Of a stretch of DNA of 64,000 bases, positions 32,958 through 45,067 are shown in pieces. Source of the DNA: Lophium mytilinum. Taxonomy: Eukaryota > Ascomycota > Dothideomycetes > Mytilinidiales > Mytilinidiaceae. Location of the stretch: positions 1,372,018-1,436,017 of the forward strand of contig MU004187.1 of assembly GCA_010093605.1 (NCBI GenBank), written 5' to 3'. How positions within the stretch are numbered: the first letter of the stretch is position 1; every line of letters begins with the position of its first letter. A model generated the notes under the pieces. The model did no database searches and was not told the DNA's origin. It worked only from the letters and a program-made list of their open reading frames with translations. Position numbers and translations under genes: made by a program.

Positions 32958-35900
32958 ATGAGCAAGCGAACTGCAGTTGATGCGAAAGTACGAGGGGGTT
33001 CCGACGAGCGCCACCTGAAGCGCCAAAGAGTCGAGGATCCCGCCGCCAAACACAATCCCAAACCGCAGCCTGTCGAAGTCGCATCGGGACGAGAGCTTCA
33101 GAAGCTGCTGGTGTTCTCGCAAGACACGGCTGCCGAGCTTAGAAATGGTCAGCGTTTCTTGGAGGCGGCTACAATTGTCCTCTGTACTAAACCCAAACAG
33201 GCGTCTTCACCTTTAAAACCCTCCTCGACGCGATCCTATACCCCACCGATGAGTCTGATCTGCCCCGCAAACGGGGCATCCTACGTGAATACCTGGACTT
33301 AAACAAGCCAAAGGAAGCTACAGGCCATGATTCCACCTTCCTGCCCGCAATCATGCAAGGATGGTCCTACGCCTCAGAAACCAGTTTCGATCAACTGCTC
33401 TCAGGCATCACAGCCGTGCTCGCCCTTCTATTAAGAGTTTTAAACAAGGACTTGGATCTGAGAGAATATGGTTTAAGCCTGTGCAAGACTATACTACACC
33501 CATCCCACGCAAGACTCTTCAATCGAAGTCTTAGTGCCATTTCCACGAAGGAACATATCATCGCACCTAGCCTACGTCTACTAACGGAAGTCATTTCATT
33601 CGATGGTGGTGCACTAGCTAGACAAGTCTTTCTGAAAAGGGACTTTGTCCTCGATGCAAAAGTCTTAGCAAGGAATCTCAGCCTTGCAAAAGACGATTCG
33701 CATGGCAATCAAGATGCTCGGCGGCCTGCTATCCGAACAAATGCTGCGCGGTACCTGTTGCAAAACTTCAAGCATCAAGATGAAGCTGCCAAAACTGACC
33801 TCCTGAAGCAAGGGAACGTCGTGAGAGCGTTGTTCCAATACCTGTGGACCGATCCCCCGACATTAGCCGTGGAGATCTTAGATGTCATTAAGAATCATAT
33901 TTTGCTGGACAAGTCCATATCACGTAAAAGCAAGGCGCACGTCTTAACTGATAGAAACCTCGCAAGCATTGCGAGCTTATACAAGTCGCAGCCGCCTGCG
34001 GAACCTCTACCAGATCGGCAAAAGCTTCCGGACGTCGCAGCTCACGAATTCTTACTTCTTGCCTGTACCACTACTGAGATGGGCATTATGCTTCCTTCAT
34101 TTGGTTGGTATCCTCCCGGTATGGAGAAGGATGACTACGAGGAGTTCATCGGTGAGAAGGCTGGAGCTATAATTGACGTAGGGCTGGAATCGACAGAGCG
34201 GTTTAGCAAGAAGGTGCCAATACGGAATACCATACTTGCAGATTTTGCTCAAGGACTTCGGCCCTACGCAAACGTGCTAGAGCAAGAGCTTGTGACTGCT
34301 ATATTCAAGTCATCTCCGGAATTAGTGGCAGATTATTTCGTCAAGAAAGCATCTTTTGCGTTTGACCCGAAGCTCACTTCGACCTGGATTGGATATTCGG
34401 CTTTTTTATACTCTACTATCGAACTCCCAGTTCCAAAGTTTCTAGGTCGCAAGTCTGAATACGGAAACACGCCACCGCCGGTCTCAATTGCAATCGAAAG
34501 TCTGTTACCTCGGCCACTCTCGCAAGCAGTCCTCTCGCGATGCATGAATCAAAGCTCCTCTCTCGTCTCATTTTTTGCCTTGCGGATCCTGATCGTTGCA
34601 TTTCAAAAGCTGGGGAATACCCTAGAAGAGTTCAAACGTGCTTCAGGGGTATCAGGCGGATCATGGGACCAGGCATCCCAGCAACTTCATACCGTCTTCT
34701 GCCAGCGATGTCCACAGATGAGTGTGGTAATATCTCTATTTCGGAAGACATCATCTAGCGACGTTTTGCAGCGAGAAGCTGTCACGCGACTCTTGAGACT
34801 GTACTACGAGGTCTTACCTCAGGTTGCTTTAGAAGAGAAGTTCGATGTTTCGGTACCTCTGTGCAAGGCACTGGCTGGCGGAGACGTTGGAGAGGAGTCA
34901 GCAGAGGACCGGTATCTGCGCGTCTTGGAACTAGAGCACCTCGTCCAAATTTCACGGCATTCTCCAAACATGCGGTGGTGGCAGAAACCTGGTATGTGTA
35001 ACTTTCTCCTGTGAGAGTTTGCCTAATTGTCTTAGAATCTCTCGGCTATTCGCCTTTCATGTCTCTGCTCAAGCTTACTGCAGACACTGCCAATGGCGGC
35101 TCGTACGAAGGCATCAAGAGTCTGCTTACAGGAATCATTCGAGACCATGGATTCCTTCAATTGGAGACGCAGCCATCTGCTCTTGATGCACTTATCGCGA
35201 GTCTCCAGGCTTCCACAGATTTTGCCACGGGCGTCCAGCTAGAATTCCTCGATGAATGCTGCAACCGCTTTATCAAAAAGCCGATCAAATACCAAGACGA
35301 TTTTGATGCCCTGGCAACTCTGGAGCCGTCTCTTACTCCACATGGTCCCTTTAGTATCATTCTACTGACAATGATAGAGCAATGGGCATATAAGCTCAAA
35401 GCTCAATCCGCTCAAGACGACGTGGCAGTCATTGGGCATTGGCTGCCCAAGTTCCTTTATCTTCTAAAGAAGATTGGGGAGGATGACGGCCTACTTCGTC
35501 TTACTGTAGACGCTTTCGGCAACGCTTCAGATAAGGCCAGCCAGAAAGCGTTCAACGATTGTCTCCGTGTTGAGAATAACGAATGGGCGGATAAGTTCCT
35601 CTTAGTAGGGTCAACGACAAGCACCGACGAGGCTATGGTGACGTCTCTAGACGCTCTCACAACGTCGGACCAATTAGCACCGGTAGATCTAGAGCTTCCG
35701 CCAAAAGAAGACCAGAATCACCCTGGCCTCGACCGGTGGCGGCGCAAGGATCTAGAGGAGATCTTAGAGGACAGAGACGTAGGAGAATTACTGCTTTGCC
35801 TTTGCTCGCAGCATGTGGGGATCCGGCTGCAGGCAGTCACCAACATAAAGCAGCTGATTGCTAAAATAGAGGTATGGTAACAAAATGTTCTTGAGACTTC

Positions 35901-36637
35901 ATTGTTTGACTAACGGTGTGCAGGCCGCCGAGAATCCAGATCTCGACCAGCTGGATTTACTCCTCCACGAGGTTGTCGAAACAAGCAAAGGAGTGGCACA
36001 CGCGCCTCTCTCTTATGTAGCTGGGGTTTTCGCCGTTCACGTTGTCACCATTTTAGCTGACCCGACGCACTACATGTTCCCGAAAGTTAACAAGTTCCTC
36101 AACAAGGGGCCATCCTGGGTTGTTGGGAAGATTCCGTCTTATTTTGCGGAGAACACTCTTCGCGGTGAGCCAGAAGAAGACGATGGCTACTACAGAGAAG
36201 TCAACTGGCTCTTGGACTTTTTTATAGACGCACTGCGCACAGCTGAGGTAGGCCATCTCCCCTCAATATTCCTGTAAAGAACGTGAATTGATGTGGAGAA
36301 GGACATGGAAATTTTCCGGGCGAAAAACATCTTTGAACGTGTTCTAGGGTTTTATTCGACCCCTGGTTGTGGTTTCAGAACGAAGGAGAAGATCCTCAGG
36401 CTTTTGTTCCGCGCAGCAGCTGTGGGAGGTAGCACGACATTGATCACACGTTCGGGCGTGCTGAGCTGGATACAAGGACAAGTGGCGCTCAAAGATGGTC
36501 ACCAATCGATGCTCAGACAGCTTGCATTGCGTGTATGGAAGACTTCAGACCAGCAAAAGGTGAATGAATGGAGCAGTGGGAGCGCGCAAACCACGGTGGA
36601 GCAGCTCGCTCGTGGCCAAGAAGAGAGAGACTCTTGA
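32958..36637 (+). CDS. URB1: URB1/Npa1-like ribosome biogenesis factor
   Basis: Five exons, 32958-33147, 33201-34991, 35036-35871, 35924-36247 and 36299-36637, give 1159 residues with all phases consistent. The protein acts in the nucleolus in early pre-60S particles (Npa1 complex), supporting 25S/5.8S and 5S rRNA maturation. After a basic N-terminus (MSKRTAVDAK...RHLKRQRVED) comes the helical-repeat Npa1/Urb1 N-terminal domain (about 60-400; LLDAILYPTDESDLPRKRGI is characteristic). The C-terminal domain starts around residue 650 (SLGYSPFMSLLKL) and continues through later exons. It is much shorter than yeast Urb1 but similar to what I recall for filamentous ascomycetes. The last acceptor (GGAG|AAGG) is the least certain junction. 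Confidence 0.87.
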
Positions 36638-36887
36638 GGAGTCGCGACACGTCAAATCCTCACAGTCTCATGTAGAAATATAGTAACCGACTTTGCGGCT
36701 GGAGCTGGATATTACGCTACTCTTCGTATCGATCGATGGATTCCGGGCTGACGATTAGCGCTTGCGGGCGCAGGACGACGGCTTGAATCAGCACTTCCAG
36801 AGTCGAAGTCGGTATCGCGGTTTGCTTCTTAAAGATTCGAAAACGTCGATTGTAGGTTATTTATCAGAGAGGAATCCAACCTTGCGA

Positions 36888-37202
36888 TTAAGCCTTGAAC
36901 AGTATCCAGCCCATTGTTTCAACACAGAACACTAGTTGCCGCTCCAAGTCTTCTGGGGCGCCGGCGAGTGGCCCGGATACCCAATATTGCGCCGTAGGAT
37001 TGTATTCGGGGGCACCATATCCCTCTGGCAGAGGTACGCCAGGCTTTTGCTCGCCTTTTCGGATATCGTTGGAGGCCTTAACCCTATCTTGTAATCTCTT
37101 CTTCTGCTCTGCCCGTCGTGTGCAAAGGACCTGTTCTTCTCTTAGGCGCCTCTCCCTTTCTCGTTCTGCTTCGGGACCCTTGTAAGGTTCGTTGAGAGGC
37201 AT
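36888..37202 (-). CDS. hypothetical 104-residue charged protein
   Basis: Minus-strand frame starting MPLNEPYKGPEAERERERRLREE, a charged probable coiled-coil or helical segment, then Pro/Gly-rich sequence (GVPLPEGYGAPEYNP) and an aromatic end (CVETMGWILFKA). Lys/Arg/Glu balance and the absence of stops are compatible with a real small gene, and it sits alone between URB1 and the next plus-strand gene. No family is recognised. Confidence 0.35.
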   Translation of the reverse strand: MPLNEPYKGPEAERERERRLREEQVLCTRRAEQKKRLQDRVKASNDIRKGEQKPGVPLPEGYGAPEYNPTAQYWVSGPLAGAPEDLERQLVFCVETMGWILFKA

Positions 37203-38518
37203 GTTGGATTATCTGGTAGAGAGTTTGTGATATAATGTAGAATGCTGGTGGCTTAGCTAGAAGAATGGCGCCTTTTTTAAATAGGTGTATGTGCAGCAGG
37301 CTGACGTGTAAATAGGATATGAGTGGCCGCTTGGTCATTTGTGCCACCTGTGGCAACAGTCAGAAGAGCCCCGGACCGTGCTGTCTAGCTGGATGATGAT
37401 GCTCTCAAGCTGCTTCATCGTCCGGAAATTCCTAACGCTCAACGCTCGACGCTCGAGTTGCTCTCGCTTAACAGGACAGGATTGTGCAAAGGAAAGAGGA
37501 GTTAAAGAACTTGGATCATTTGAGGCGACAGTAATTGAGGCTGTCTAGCCTCCTTTTCTGTGAAGGCACGTAAAATGGGGCTGGTTGGCGTTTGTGGATA
37601 TCGTTCTCCTGCACGCACTATCTTTTATGTGAGAGCCTAGAGATTCGACGACTATTGCATGGTTAGAGCGAGCTTGTGAACGTGGGATCACTCATGTGTG
37701 GGAAATTGTTTTCATCGAAGTTTGTTTTCCCGCCCTGATGAACAGGGCTATATGTTTCAAGCAATGTGATGACTTTGGACTCAAGAGATCGCCTGGCAGG
37801 CTATAGTGACACAAACTTTTTTGGCCATGCTCTCCATGGAATACACAAGAAGGGCGCGGAACCGATGCCTTGAGGTTGAAGTCGGCGAAGAGCGCTCAGC
37901 CCCAGCGCGTGACCGGTCGGCGAAGTGGTCCGTGCGTCGCCCTGAGAGGTCCGCCTCCGATGATGTTGAAGTGACTACGCGGAAACACACAAAACCACCA
38001 ACAGACAACACCGCATCCATACTCGTATAATCGCTGCTCCAGAACCTTCTTGCACTCATCCTACCGCAATCCACTTGCCTCAATCTCTACATACTCGCCC
38101 TCGTCCGCGCGGCGCCACCTATTCTCCTACTACCCCCTCTGCCAGCCTCCCAGGGTAGGCAAACGCACAGGTACGCTGCGATGATGGAGCTCCGAGTCCC
38201 CTGCTGCGACGACGCGCGGGTCATGGGGCCTTCACTTATAGCTGCTAAAGCCTCTGCGCTGTCTAGGTTGTTGATTCTGCGCAATTGCTGCTCCCTGCAT
38301 CGCCGCCCGTCAAAGGCCTCGTCGCTGTACAGAGCGTTCATACTGCACCATTCCTCCTATTGTCGGCCCCTCTCCAAGCGGACTGCCCCCAAGGCAGCCT
38401 CCTTGGAAGGTTCTCGTAGCCTCTGACGCCTCTAACACAAACAACCTCACAACATCACACTAGCAACCTACCTCCTCCGCCGACCTCACCTCTACACCAC
38501 ACCACACAATTCGATAGC
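37203..38518. other. long upstream region of the eIF4E-binding-protein-like gene
   Basis: About 1.3 kb. The last ~450 bp are C-rich and contain an 81-codon open frame (38181-38426) ending 92 bp before the ATG at 38519. If transcribed in the leader it would be an upstream ORF. Other open frames here have no motifs. Confidence 0.4.
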
Positions 38519-41278
38519 ATGGCCCGAGACATCGTCCGGTACACGCCTACACAGCTACACCACCTGCGCGACTCTCCTCTGGTTCAGAAACCAGATGGCC
38601 TCCCTTCGATTGAACAATGGATGGAGCCACAGCCCGCTCACGACTCCAGCAGACGACCACGGTCACAAGTGCTGCGAGATGGCGAGCAGCCTGCAAATGG
38701 CGAGGCTCGTGTTGACCGTCCTATCCTGAACGCCTTGGGTATGGGCAATTTCGGACGACGACCAAGTGCCCGTAATTTCCCCCATGTCGGCTTATTTATG
38801 CGACCTTTTCTAACCGAGCCTTTAGAGCCTGAGGATACAGTCCTTGGCCCGCCAAAGCTATCCTTCACCTCGGCATCTCGAAATGCAAAACCCCTAGACG
38901 GCACGGAAAAGCGTGGACTAGCAGCAATCGATTCCGAGGGCTCACTCGCTGACCGCATCGGGTCGCGCGAGAGGTGGTCCAAAGATCGCTTCGAGTCTGA
39001 TCGTAGTCGCGAGAAATCCGGTTTTCAGAATGGGCGACGCGGCGGACGTGAAGAGGGCGAGGGCTGGACCAATGTCAAATCGCGCAAGAGCTTGGGACAA
39101 GACGAGATTGAGCGTCCACACCGCAACGGAGACAGGGATAGGTTCCACAAAGATGGCGATCTGGACAATGGCGAATCGGGTACGAGGCGAGCTGGCTTGG
39201 GCCGGGGCAGATTCGAACAACCTTGGGGACGTGAGGATCCTGCGACCAAGGAAGGGGATGGCGCAAAATCAGGAACACGAGGACAAGGTTGGCGGGATCG
39301 AGAGAGGGACAAGGAACGCGATCGGGACCCTCCCCGTGAGCGAGACTGGACTAGAGGTCGGGGAGGAATAGAGGAGGACCCAGAGTGGATGGACACGGTT
39401 GTTACGGAGAAGAAACCCGCTCGAACCCAGGAAGACTTCCAAAAATGGAAGGAAGAGCAGAAAGAGAAGACTAAGCCTCAAGACAAGAAGGAGCCGATGC
39501 AGGAACCAGCCCCGAGTGTCGCGGAGCCAGTATCGGTGCCGGTTCCCACTCCCCATCCAGCACAGCAAAAGTCGGTTGCGCCATTTGCCATGGAGATTGG
39601 GACGGAGAAGCTGTTCGGTATCTATGGTGAAGGCAAGCGCGCAGACTCGAATGCTGCAGAAAATGCTACGTTGGCGAAAGCGGCTAAGGCAAAGCCCAAA
39701 CCTTCCCGCTTTGCGGGCCTGTTCTATGCACCTGAGGAGCCGGTTGCAAAGGCTCAGGCGCCTGTTGAGACACCTACGTCACCCCCACCGGCAGCAAACC
39801 ATAGCACGAATACTGAGGACAAGGAAGGATTCCAGCGGATTCTACAGATGCTCGGTGGCACCAACATCGCGGGCCAACCAAACCTGGGCATTGCAGTCCC
39901 CTCTAACGGCACCCGCCAGGGCATCCGACCCGACTTTCAGCATCCACAAGGCGATGAAGGTGCTACCATGCCACTGCAAACTCGTCAACACATCCCACGC
40001 GCTCGCGAGGACCAACAGTATGCTGAACATTTGCTATCTCTCAAGCCGGCTGCTCTAGAGGCCCAGGCCAGGCCTCCGGTTGGCATCTTTGGTATACGTT
40101 CCCCGGAGAATGAATCTGGACCTGATCAGTATCGCTATGCACGACCCGAATCAGGTCGTCCCGCCGAAGACTTTCCATTTCCACCACCAGCTCGAAATGG
40201 TGGAAGTCAAGAGACCCTGATTCAGCAGGCGTTAGCTAAAGCTCGGCCAGCTCCGGAACCATTCCGAGACAGCAAGCGTGACTTCTTGCTCACGCTCATG
40301 CAGCAGCCATCTCGTGGAACACCTCCGCAAATGACTGGACATAACCTCCCCCGACAGCAAGCTGACACTTCGAACTTCCTGTCATTCATGGAGAACAACA
40401 CCTTGCAAGGACAGGGCCCGCCCAAAAATCGCGGCCCACCGCCTGGAATATATGACGATCCCCGCATGTATTCGGATAACGAGATGCTTAGGCGCGAAAT
40501 CAACCTTCGAGAAGCCAGCATTCGAGATGTCAACATGAGGGATGCGGGTCTGCGCGAAGCGAGTATTCGCGAGGCCAATATGAATATGCGAGAGACTAGC
40601 ATCCGTGAGGCAAACATACGCGATGCGAACATGCGCGATGCGAACATGCGCGATGCGAACATGCGCGATGCGAACATGCGGGACGCCAACATGCGCGAAG
40701 GAATGCCAACAAACGATTCACTGCGTAAGGCCATGGGACGCCCTCCACCCGGAATTTATGACGATCCCTCGATTGCAGGCTTAACGCGACGCAATACAAC
40801 GGAGAACATGCCTCGTCAACCGACCAACATGGGCATCCCCCAGCAGCCTATCTCCGAACTTCCTCTATGGATGAAAGGACCAGGCATGCCACAACCATCG
40901 TCAGAGCGCAACGTTGCACCTCCTCCTGGCTTTCCCCCAACTGCTATGCGGCAGCCGCCTGGATTCGGTGGTCCACCAGTTGGCAACCCGCCAAATATGC
41001 CTTTCTCGGCCGGCAATACTCCGCTTGGACATCCTGGTATGTTGCCTCGAGGCATGGGCGGACCTGCAGGCATGTTTGCTGGTCAGCCTCCGGGACAAAT
41101 GCCGCCTCCCGGCCCTCCTAGCGGCTACTTTGGTGGTCCGCCAGGCTTCGGTCCTATGGGCATGCCACGCGGAGATGACCCTCGCATGATGATGGGTCCA
41201 CGTCGCCCAGAGTACGACCAGTTCAATCGAGACCCCAATGCTCCCCGCCCACGGCCCGGAGACATGTTTGGGATGTAG
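38519..41278 (+). CDS. large disordered protein, probable eIF4E-binding (4E-T/Eap1-like) factor
   Basis: Single-exon 919-codon gene. The N-terminus MARDIVRYTPTQLHHLRDSPL resembles the YxxxxL eIF4E-binding helix of 4E-T and related fungal proteins, followed by PDGLPSIEQWM. The rest is low-complexity: an Arg/Glu/Asp-rich block (about 150-290) and a short ordered-looking stretch near 350-370 (VAPFAMEIGTEKLFGIYGEG). A Met/Arg/Asp/Asn/Ala pentapeptide repeat follows at about 690-725, then a Pro/Gly/Met-rich C-terminal third. This composition suits an RNP-granule protein that represses or decays mRNA. The hydrophobic position after the conserved Leu is His here, so binding is not certain. Assigned by resemblance only. 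Confidence 0.6.
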   Translation: MARDIVRYTPTQLHHLRDSPLVQKPDGLPSIEQWMEPQPAHDSSRRPRSQVLRDGEQPANGEARVDRPILNALGMGNFGRRPSARNFPHVGLFMRPFLTEPLEPEDTVLGPPKLSFTSASRNAKPLDGTEKRGLAAIDSEGSLADRIGSRERWSKDRFESDRSREKSGFQNGRRGGREEGEGWTNVKSRKSLGQDEIERPHRNGDRDRFHKDGDLDNGESGTRRAGLGRGRFEQPWGREDPATKEGDGAKSGTRGQGWRDRERDKERDRDPPRERDWTRGRGGIEEDPEWMDTVVTEKKPARTQEDFQKWKEEQKEKTKPQDKKEPMQEPAPSVAEPVSVPVPTPHPAQQKSVAPFAMEIGTEKLFGIYGEGKRADSNAAENATLAKAAKAKPKPSRFAGLFYAPEEPVAKAQAPVETPTSPPPAANHSTNTEDKEGFQRILQMLGGTNIAGQPNLGIAVPSNGTRQGIRPDFQHPQGDEGATMPLQTRQHIPRAREDQQYAEHLLSLKPAALEAQARPPVGIFGIRSPENESGPDQYRYARPESGRPAEDFPFPPPARNGGSQETLIQQALAKARPAPEPFRDSKRDFLLTLMQQPSRGTPPQMTGHNLPRQQADTSNFLSFMENNTLQGQGPPKNRGPPPGIYDDPRMYSDNEMLRREINLREASIRDVNMRDAGLREASIREANMNMRETSIREANIRDANMRDANMRDANMRDANMRDANMREGMPTNDSLRKAMGRPPPGIYDDPSIAGLTRRNTTENMPRQPTNMGIPQQPISELPLWMKGPGMPQPSSERNVAPPPGFPPTAMRQPPGFGGPPVGNPPNMPFSAGNTPLGHPGMLPRGMGGPAGMFAGQPPGQMPPPGPPSGYFGGPPGFGPMGMPRGDDPRMMMGPRRPEYDQFNRDPNAPRPRPGDMFGM
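40611..40700 (+). repeat. 15-bp coding tandem repeat (Met-Arg-Asp-Ala-Asn)
   Basis: Perfect or near-perfect repeats of a 15-mer containing CGCGATGCGAACATG, encoding MRDAN about five to six times. They are preceded by older, diverged copies (REASI, REANM, RDVNM) from about 40505. Length is a multiple of three, so copy-number change keeps the frame. Confidence 0.9.
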
Positions 41279-42034
41279 CGCGCAGCACAGCCTACACGCG
41301 TTCTACCGGTATACGATGAGGGATCTGATCTGGCTTGCACGTGGAGGTCACGGTAGGGAACGCCGTTGACATCGACAGCATGTACGAACAATTTTTGGTA
41401 GCCGTCTTCCTGCATGATTCGGTAGCGTGGCGTCTGGATTCGGTGAAAGACCTGTGCTGTTATCTGCAGACGTCTCCTGCGCCTTCCTCTTGCAAATTGC
41501 AAAACGAGCTAGCGTAGGGAGATTACTTTTGGAAGTTGAGCGCTTGCATTGAGCGTCGACGTATGCGCGCTTCTTGAGCGTGCGCCTTCTACGTGTCTGG
41601 GCTGCCGCCGTCGTCTTTGATGGGGGCTCGCTTATGCGGCAAGACGATGGGCGGGCGAGAGCACGAGTGGATAGTGCTGCCGTGCTGTGTAGATTAGGAA
41701 ATGGAGAATGTTGGAATATCTTTGTGCACAAATGCCTCTACGAGAATGTGATTCGTACGTGTGACGGTTGTATCCGGTGATGCTCAATCAGCGAGTACCT
41801 ATACACTTCTGTGATATTGCCTACATAAAGTTCTACAAAAGAGTCTTCAATTCACGCTGAAGTGTGGTGAACTTGAAGCTCAAGTCACGTGGATCCCAAA
41901 GCGACCTAGGTCAAAAGCACAGGCCGTTGTTTACATCTTGGCACAACACCATCAACCACACCTTCGAAGCACCCCACCTAGACAGAACACCACCACTTCC
42001 ACCCTCACTTCCTGCACCAAACCCAGAAATAACG
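41279..42034. other. intergenic region upstream of NUF2
   Basis: About 750 bp. The last 120 bp are rich in CACC/CAAC words typical of a fungal 5' leader. No gene is recognised. Confidence 0.45.
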
Positions 42035-43592
42035 ATGGATTACGGACGCATGAGCACCGCGCGCACCTCCAGCAACAACAATCGCAGCCGGCAGCCAGAC
42101 GAAGGCGATGCTTTCATGACCTTAGTGGGTGTAAACAGCGCCTTATTTAGCTACCGTTCTAACTGTTTTCCAGCCTGACAAAGAGATCGCGGGATGTATC
42201 AACGATATTACGACGTCGTTTGGTATGAGCTTCAATCTAGCCGATCTTCACAAGCCGAATCCGCAGCAGATCCAGAAGATATTCGAGATGCTTCTTGATG
42301 TTATCATGAATGTGACGCGAGAGGTGGTTGCGCCAGCCATGAGAGCAGCAGCGGAGGACATGTGTGGGCCAGATGCTGAACGAATCTATACATCTGACAC
42401 TCGCGATCTGATGGCGTTCTTCCTGACGACAAGGAAGTTGTTGGCTGAGGTACGTTATTCCAAATCTATGAACTACGCACGATGGACTAACGAGTGTAGT
42501 GCGGCATCCAAGACTTCACTTTCCAGGACCTCTACAAGCCTACCCGCGAGCGTCTTGCCAAAATCTTTTCATACCTCATCAACTTCATCCGCTTCCGCGA
42601 GTCACAGTCGGCCGTGATCGATGAGCATTGGGATAAGGCGCAGACCGTGAAGAACCGCATAGAAACACTACACAGGGAGAACAAGCTCAGGGAAGTCCAG
42701 CTTGCCGACCTACAACGAAATCGTAAAGGCACCGAAACAGCGGTACAACAAAGGGAGAAGCGGAATAGCGAGCTCAAACAGCGTCTCTTGGATCTCAAGA
42801 GGGCCCAGGAACGTGTCCAGGAGCGACTTGAGCGTGTCAAGGAAGAACAAAGCAACCTGAAGCGCGTGCTGGAGGAGAAGACAGAGGCTACGATGACTGT
42901 GAAGCAAGAAGCTGCGAAGCTCCGCCCATACACTCAACAGAGCCCGGCGGTTTTGGAAGACTCCCTTCGTGACCTGAACGCCAGCCTGACAGCAGACAAG
43001 ACCCAGATCGACTCGCTAGACCGCCGTGCCCGGGCTCTACAGACCTCTACCGATTCATTCGGCGTGGTTGTATCCGACGTCCACGCCTGTACACGCCTTC
43101 TCACCGAGGTCCAGACAGACCTAAGCAAGGAGGAGGAGGAACTCACTAAGGCTGCTAGACACCGGGATGCTCTGTCAGATCGAAGCAACAATGTCCGGGA
43201 TGTTGAGAGGCAGGAGCGGCTACTGCAGAAGCAGTTGTCCAATGTCAATGCGCGAACAGACAAACTACGATGGAACGCTGACGACAAGGCGGAGTCGGCG
43301 AGGACGCGTATGGAAGAGCTAAAAAGCGTACACAAGCGTCTAGCAGAAGAGAGGGGAGAAAAGGGCAAAGAAATGGAGAGGCGGCGCGTCAGGATTGAGC
43401 AGACTGAAAAGAAGGTAAGTTTAGCACGCTCTCCGTTCAAGGTCAAACTTGCTACACATACTAATCCATGTCTCATAGATGGCCGATTTAAAAGAGAACA
43501 TCGAAAACGAAGTCCATGCGGCACACGACGAGTATCTCAAAATGGAGTCGCACATCAAGCTGTACATCACCGAGATGGAGTCGAGTCTTTGA
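42035..43592 (+). CDS. NUF2: kinetochore protein Nuf2 (Ndc80 complex)
   Basis: Four exons, 42035-42124, 42174-42449, 42500-43414 and 43479-43592, give 464 residues, the normal size. Nuf2 pairs with Ndc80 to bind spindle microtubules at kinetochores. Residues ~30-175 are the calponin-homology-like head ([43 protein letters not shown]). From ~175 to the end is continuous coiled coil (for example [21 protein letters not shown]). The last exon contributes the tetramerisation-side tail ending YITEMESSL. The frame beyond the third exon into an apparent 396-codon ORF is intron read-through. Confidence 0.93.
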
Positions 43593-44100
43593 GACTAGGC
43601 ATTGTGCTAGACTTTTCTGTCCGTTGCGATGGCTGGTGTATTGACCCGAGTGTTCTATGGGCTTGCTGGGGTGTGTTAGGAGTTTTGGTCTATTTGGATG
43701 CAGTGACTTCTGGTAGAAGCTGGGGCTGGTTAATTGACTGGACGACATTTTTTACATACCCACTACTTCATTCTCTATTCCCTAAGATCATTATATTTGC
43801 TTGAACTCGCTCAACTCGAATCTCGTGAATAAACAACATAAGCGGCGACCGGTCTCCCAAGTCTCCCAAGTCTTGACTTGTTCTGTTTGAGCCCACATGA
43901 GTATTCAGCTAAGCTAGACAAATCCAAATAAAAGTCGAGACATACGACTTTTGCAGCCTTCTCTCCATTGTGGCGCGGCCGGGTCTTCGGAGCGGATAAA
44001 CTCTGCGGGGCCAGCACGCTGGGCCAATTTGTCGTATTCAAAACGGAGTACATTCCTTGGCGTTTTTCTCCGTGCACCCCCCCTAATTTTATAAGCACAC
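43593..44100. other. NUF2 3' region and boundary with the RIPed island
   Basis: Normal base composition persists to about 44095 (GTGCACCCCCCC), after which the sequence turns TpA-rich within a few tens of bases. No gene is seen. Confidence 0.6.
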
Positions 44101-45067
44101 GCCTAGGATCATTAGATAGGATATATATTAATTTTTAACCACTTTTTAACATACCTATATTAGCTATTAGTAAGGCCTCTTATATATATATTAAAGCTTA
44201 TATACTAATAATTTCTAGTATTCTAGTACTACTATAATATTCTTAATATAGTATAACCTTTAATAATAATACCTAATACTCTAGAGACCTACTAGCGGCT
44301 AGAGAAGGTAGAGAAAGAGAAGAAAAAGAAGAAAGAGAAGAAGTAGATACTTTTATAGAATTACTTAGAGTTATACTAGAGAATATATAGACTACTACCT
44401 AGAAAGAGAGATATATACGCTCTAATAATAGCTAAGCTACTATTAAAGCCGCTATAAGACTAGATATAGATCTTTTAGCTAAGATAGTAAAAGAAAAAAA
44501 GAATAAACTATAGTATAAGGCTTAGGTAGCTAAAAAGGCTATATATAAGGCTATAGTAATAAATAGATAGTACGTAGTATAAAAGAAGGTAGTATAATAG
44601 TAAAAGGAGATAGTATAGTAGTAAGAAGAAGTAGTATAAAATAAAGAGATCTAGAATAGTTATAACTCTATACTAGGCCTACTACTATTATTACTACTAA
44701 ATAGAGGTAGAGTACTACTCTTTATATTTTCTTCTACTTTTAGTACTCTAGCGTGCTATAAGTATATAGTATTAATATTACTACTAATATCTACTAGTTC
44801 TCTAGACTATAATATTAATCTATTATTCTAGCTATTTATTAATAAGAAGAAGGTAGATAGTAAGATAGTAGATATAAGAATATAGTTTAGCCTCTCTAGT
44901 AATAATATTAAGCTAGAACTTAATAACCTAGTTATAAAGGTATAGGCTAATAGTAACTACTAGATAGAGTATACTATTACTTTCTATACTATAGTACTAT
45001 ATACTTTAAATAGTAAAGGCGGTATATAAATATATAATATAAATAACTTCTCTATATTCTCTTTTAA
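44101..45067. repeat. RIPed relic of unidentified repetitive DNA
   Basis: TpA-saturated sequence left of the first recognisable LTR. An AAG/GAG-rich stretch at about 44295-44350 and near 44600 would encode Lys/Glu-rich protein, as in the C-terminus of some transposases or host repeats. It is too mutated to classify. Confidence 0.55.

Noticed and set aside
43415-43804. Extension of the NUF2 frame past 43414
   Set aside because: It is intron read-through; splicing at GTAAGT and the TAG acceptor gives the expected Nuf2 C-terminus.
44295-44350. AAG/GAG-rich tract considered as a transposase or chromatin-protein gene end
   Set aside because: Surrounding sequence is RIP-saturated and nothing else of a gene can be recognised; left as an unclassified relic.
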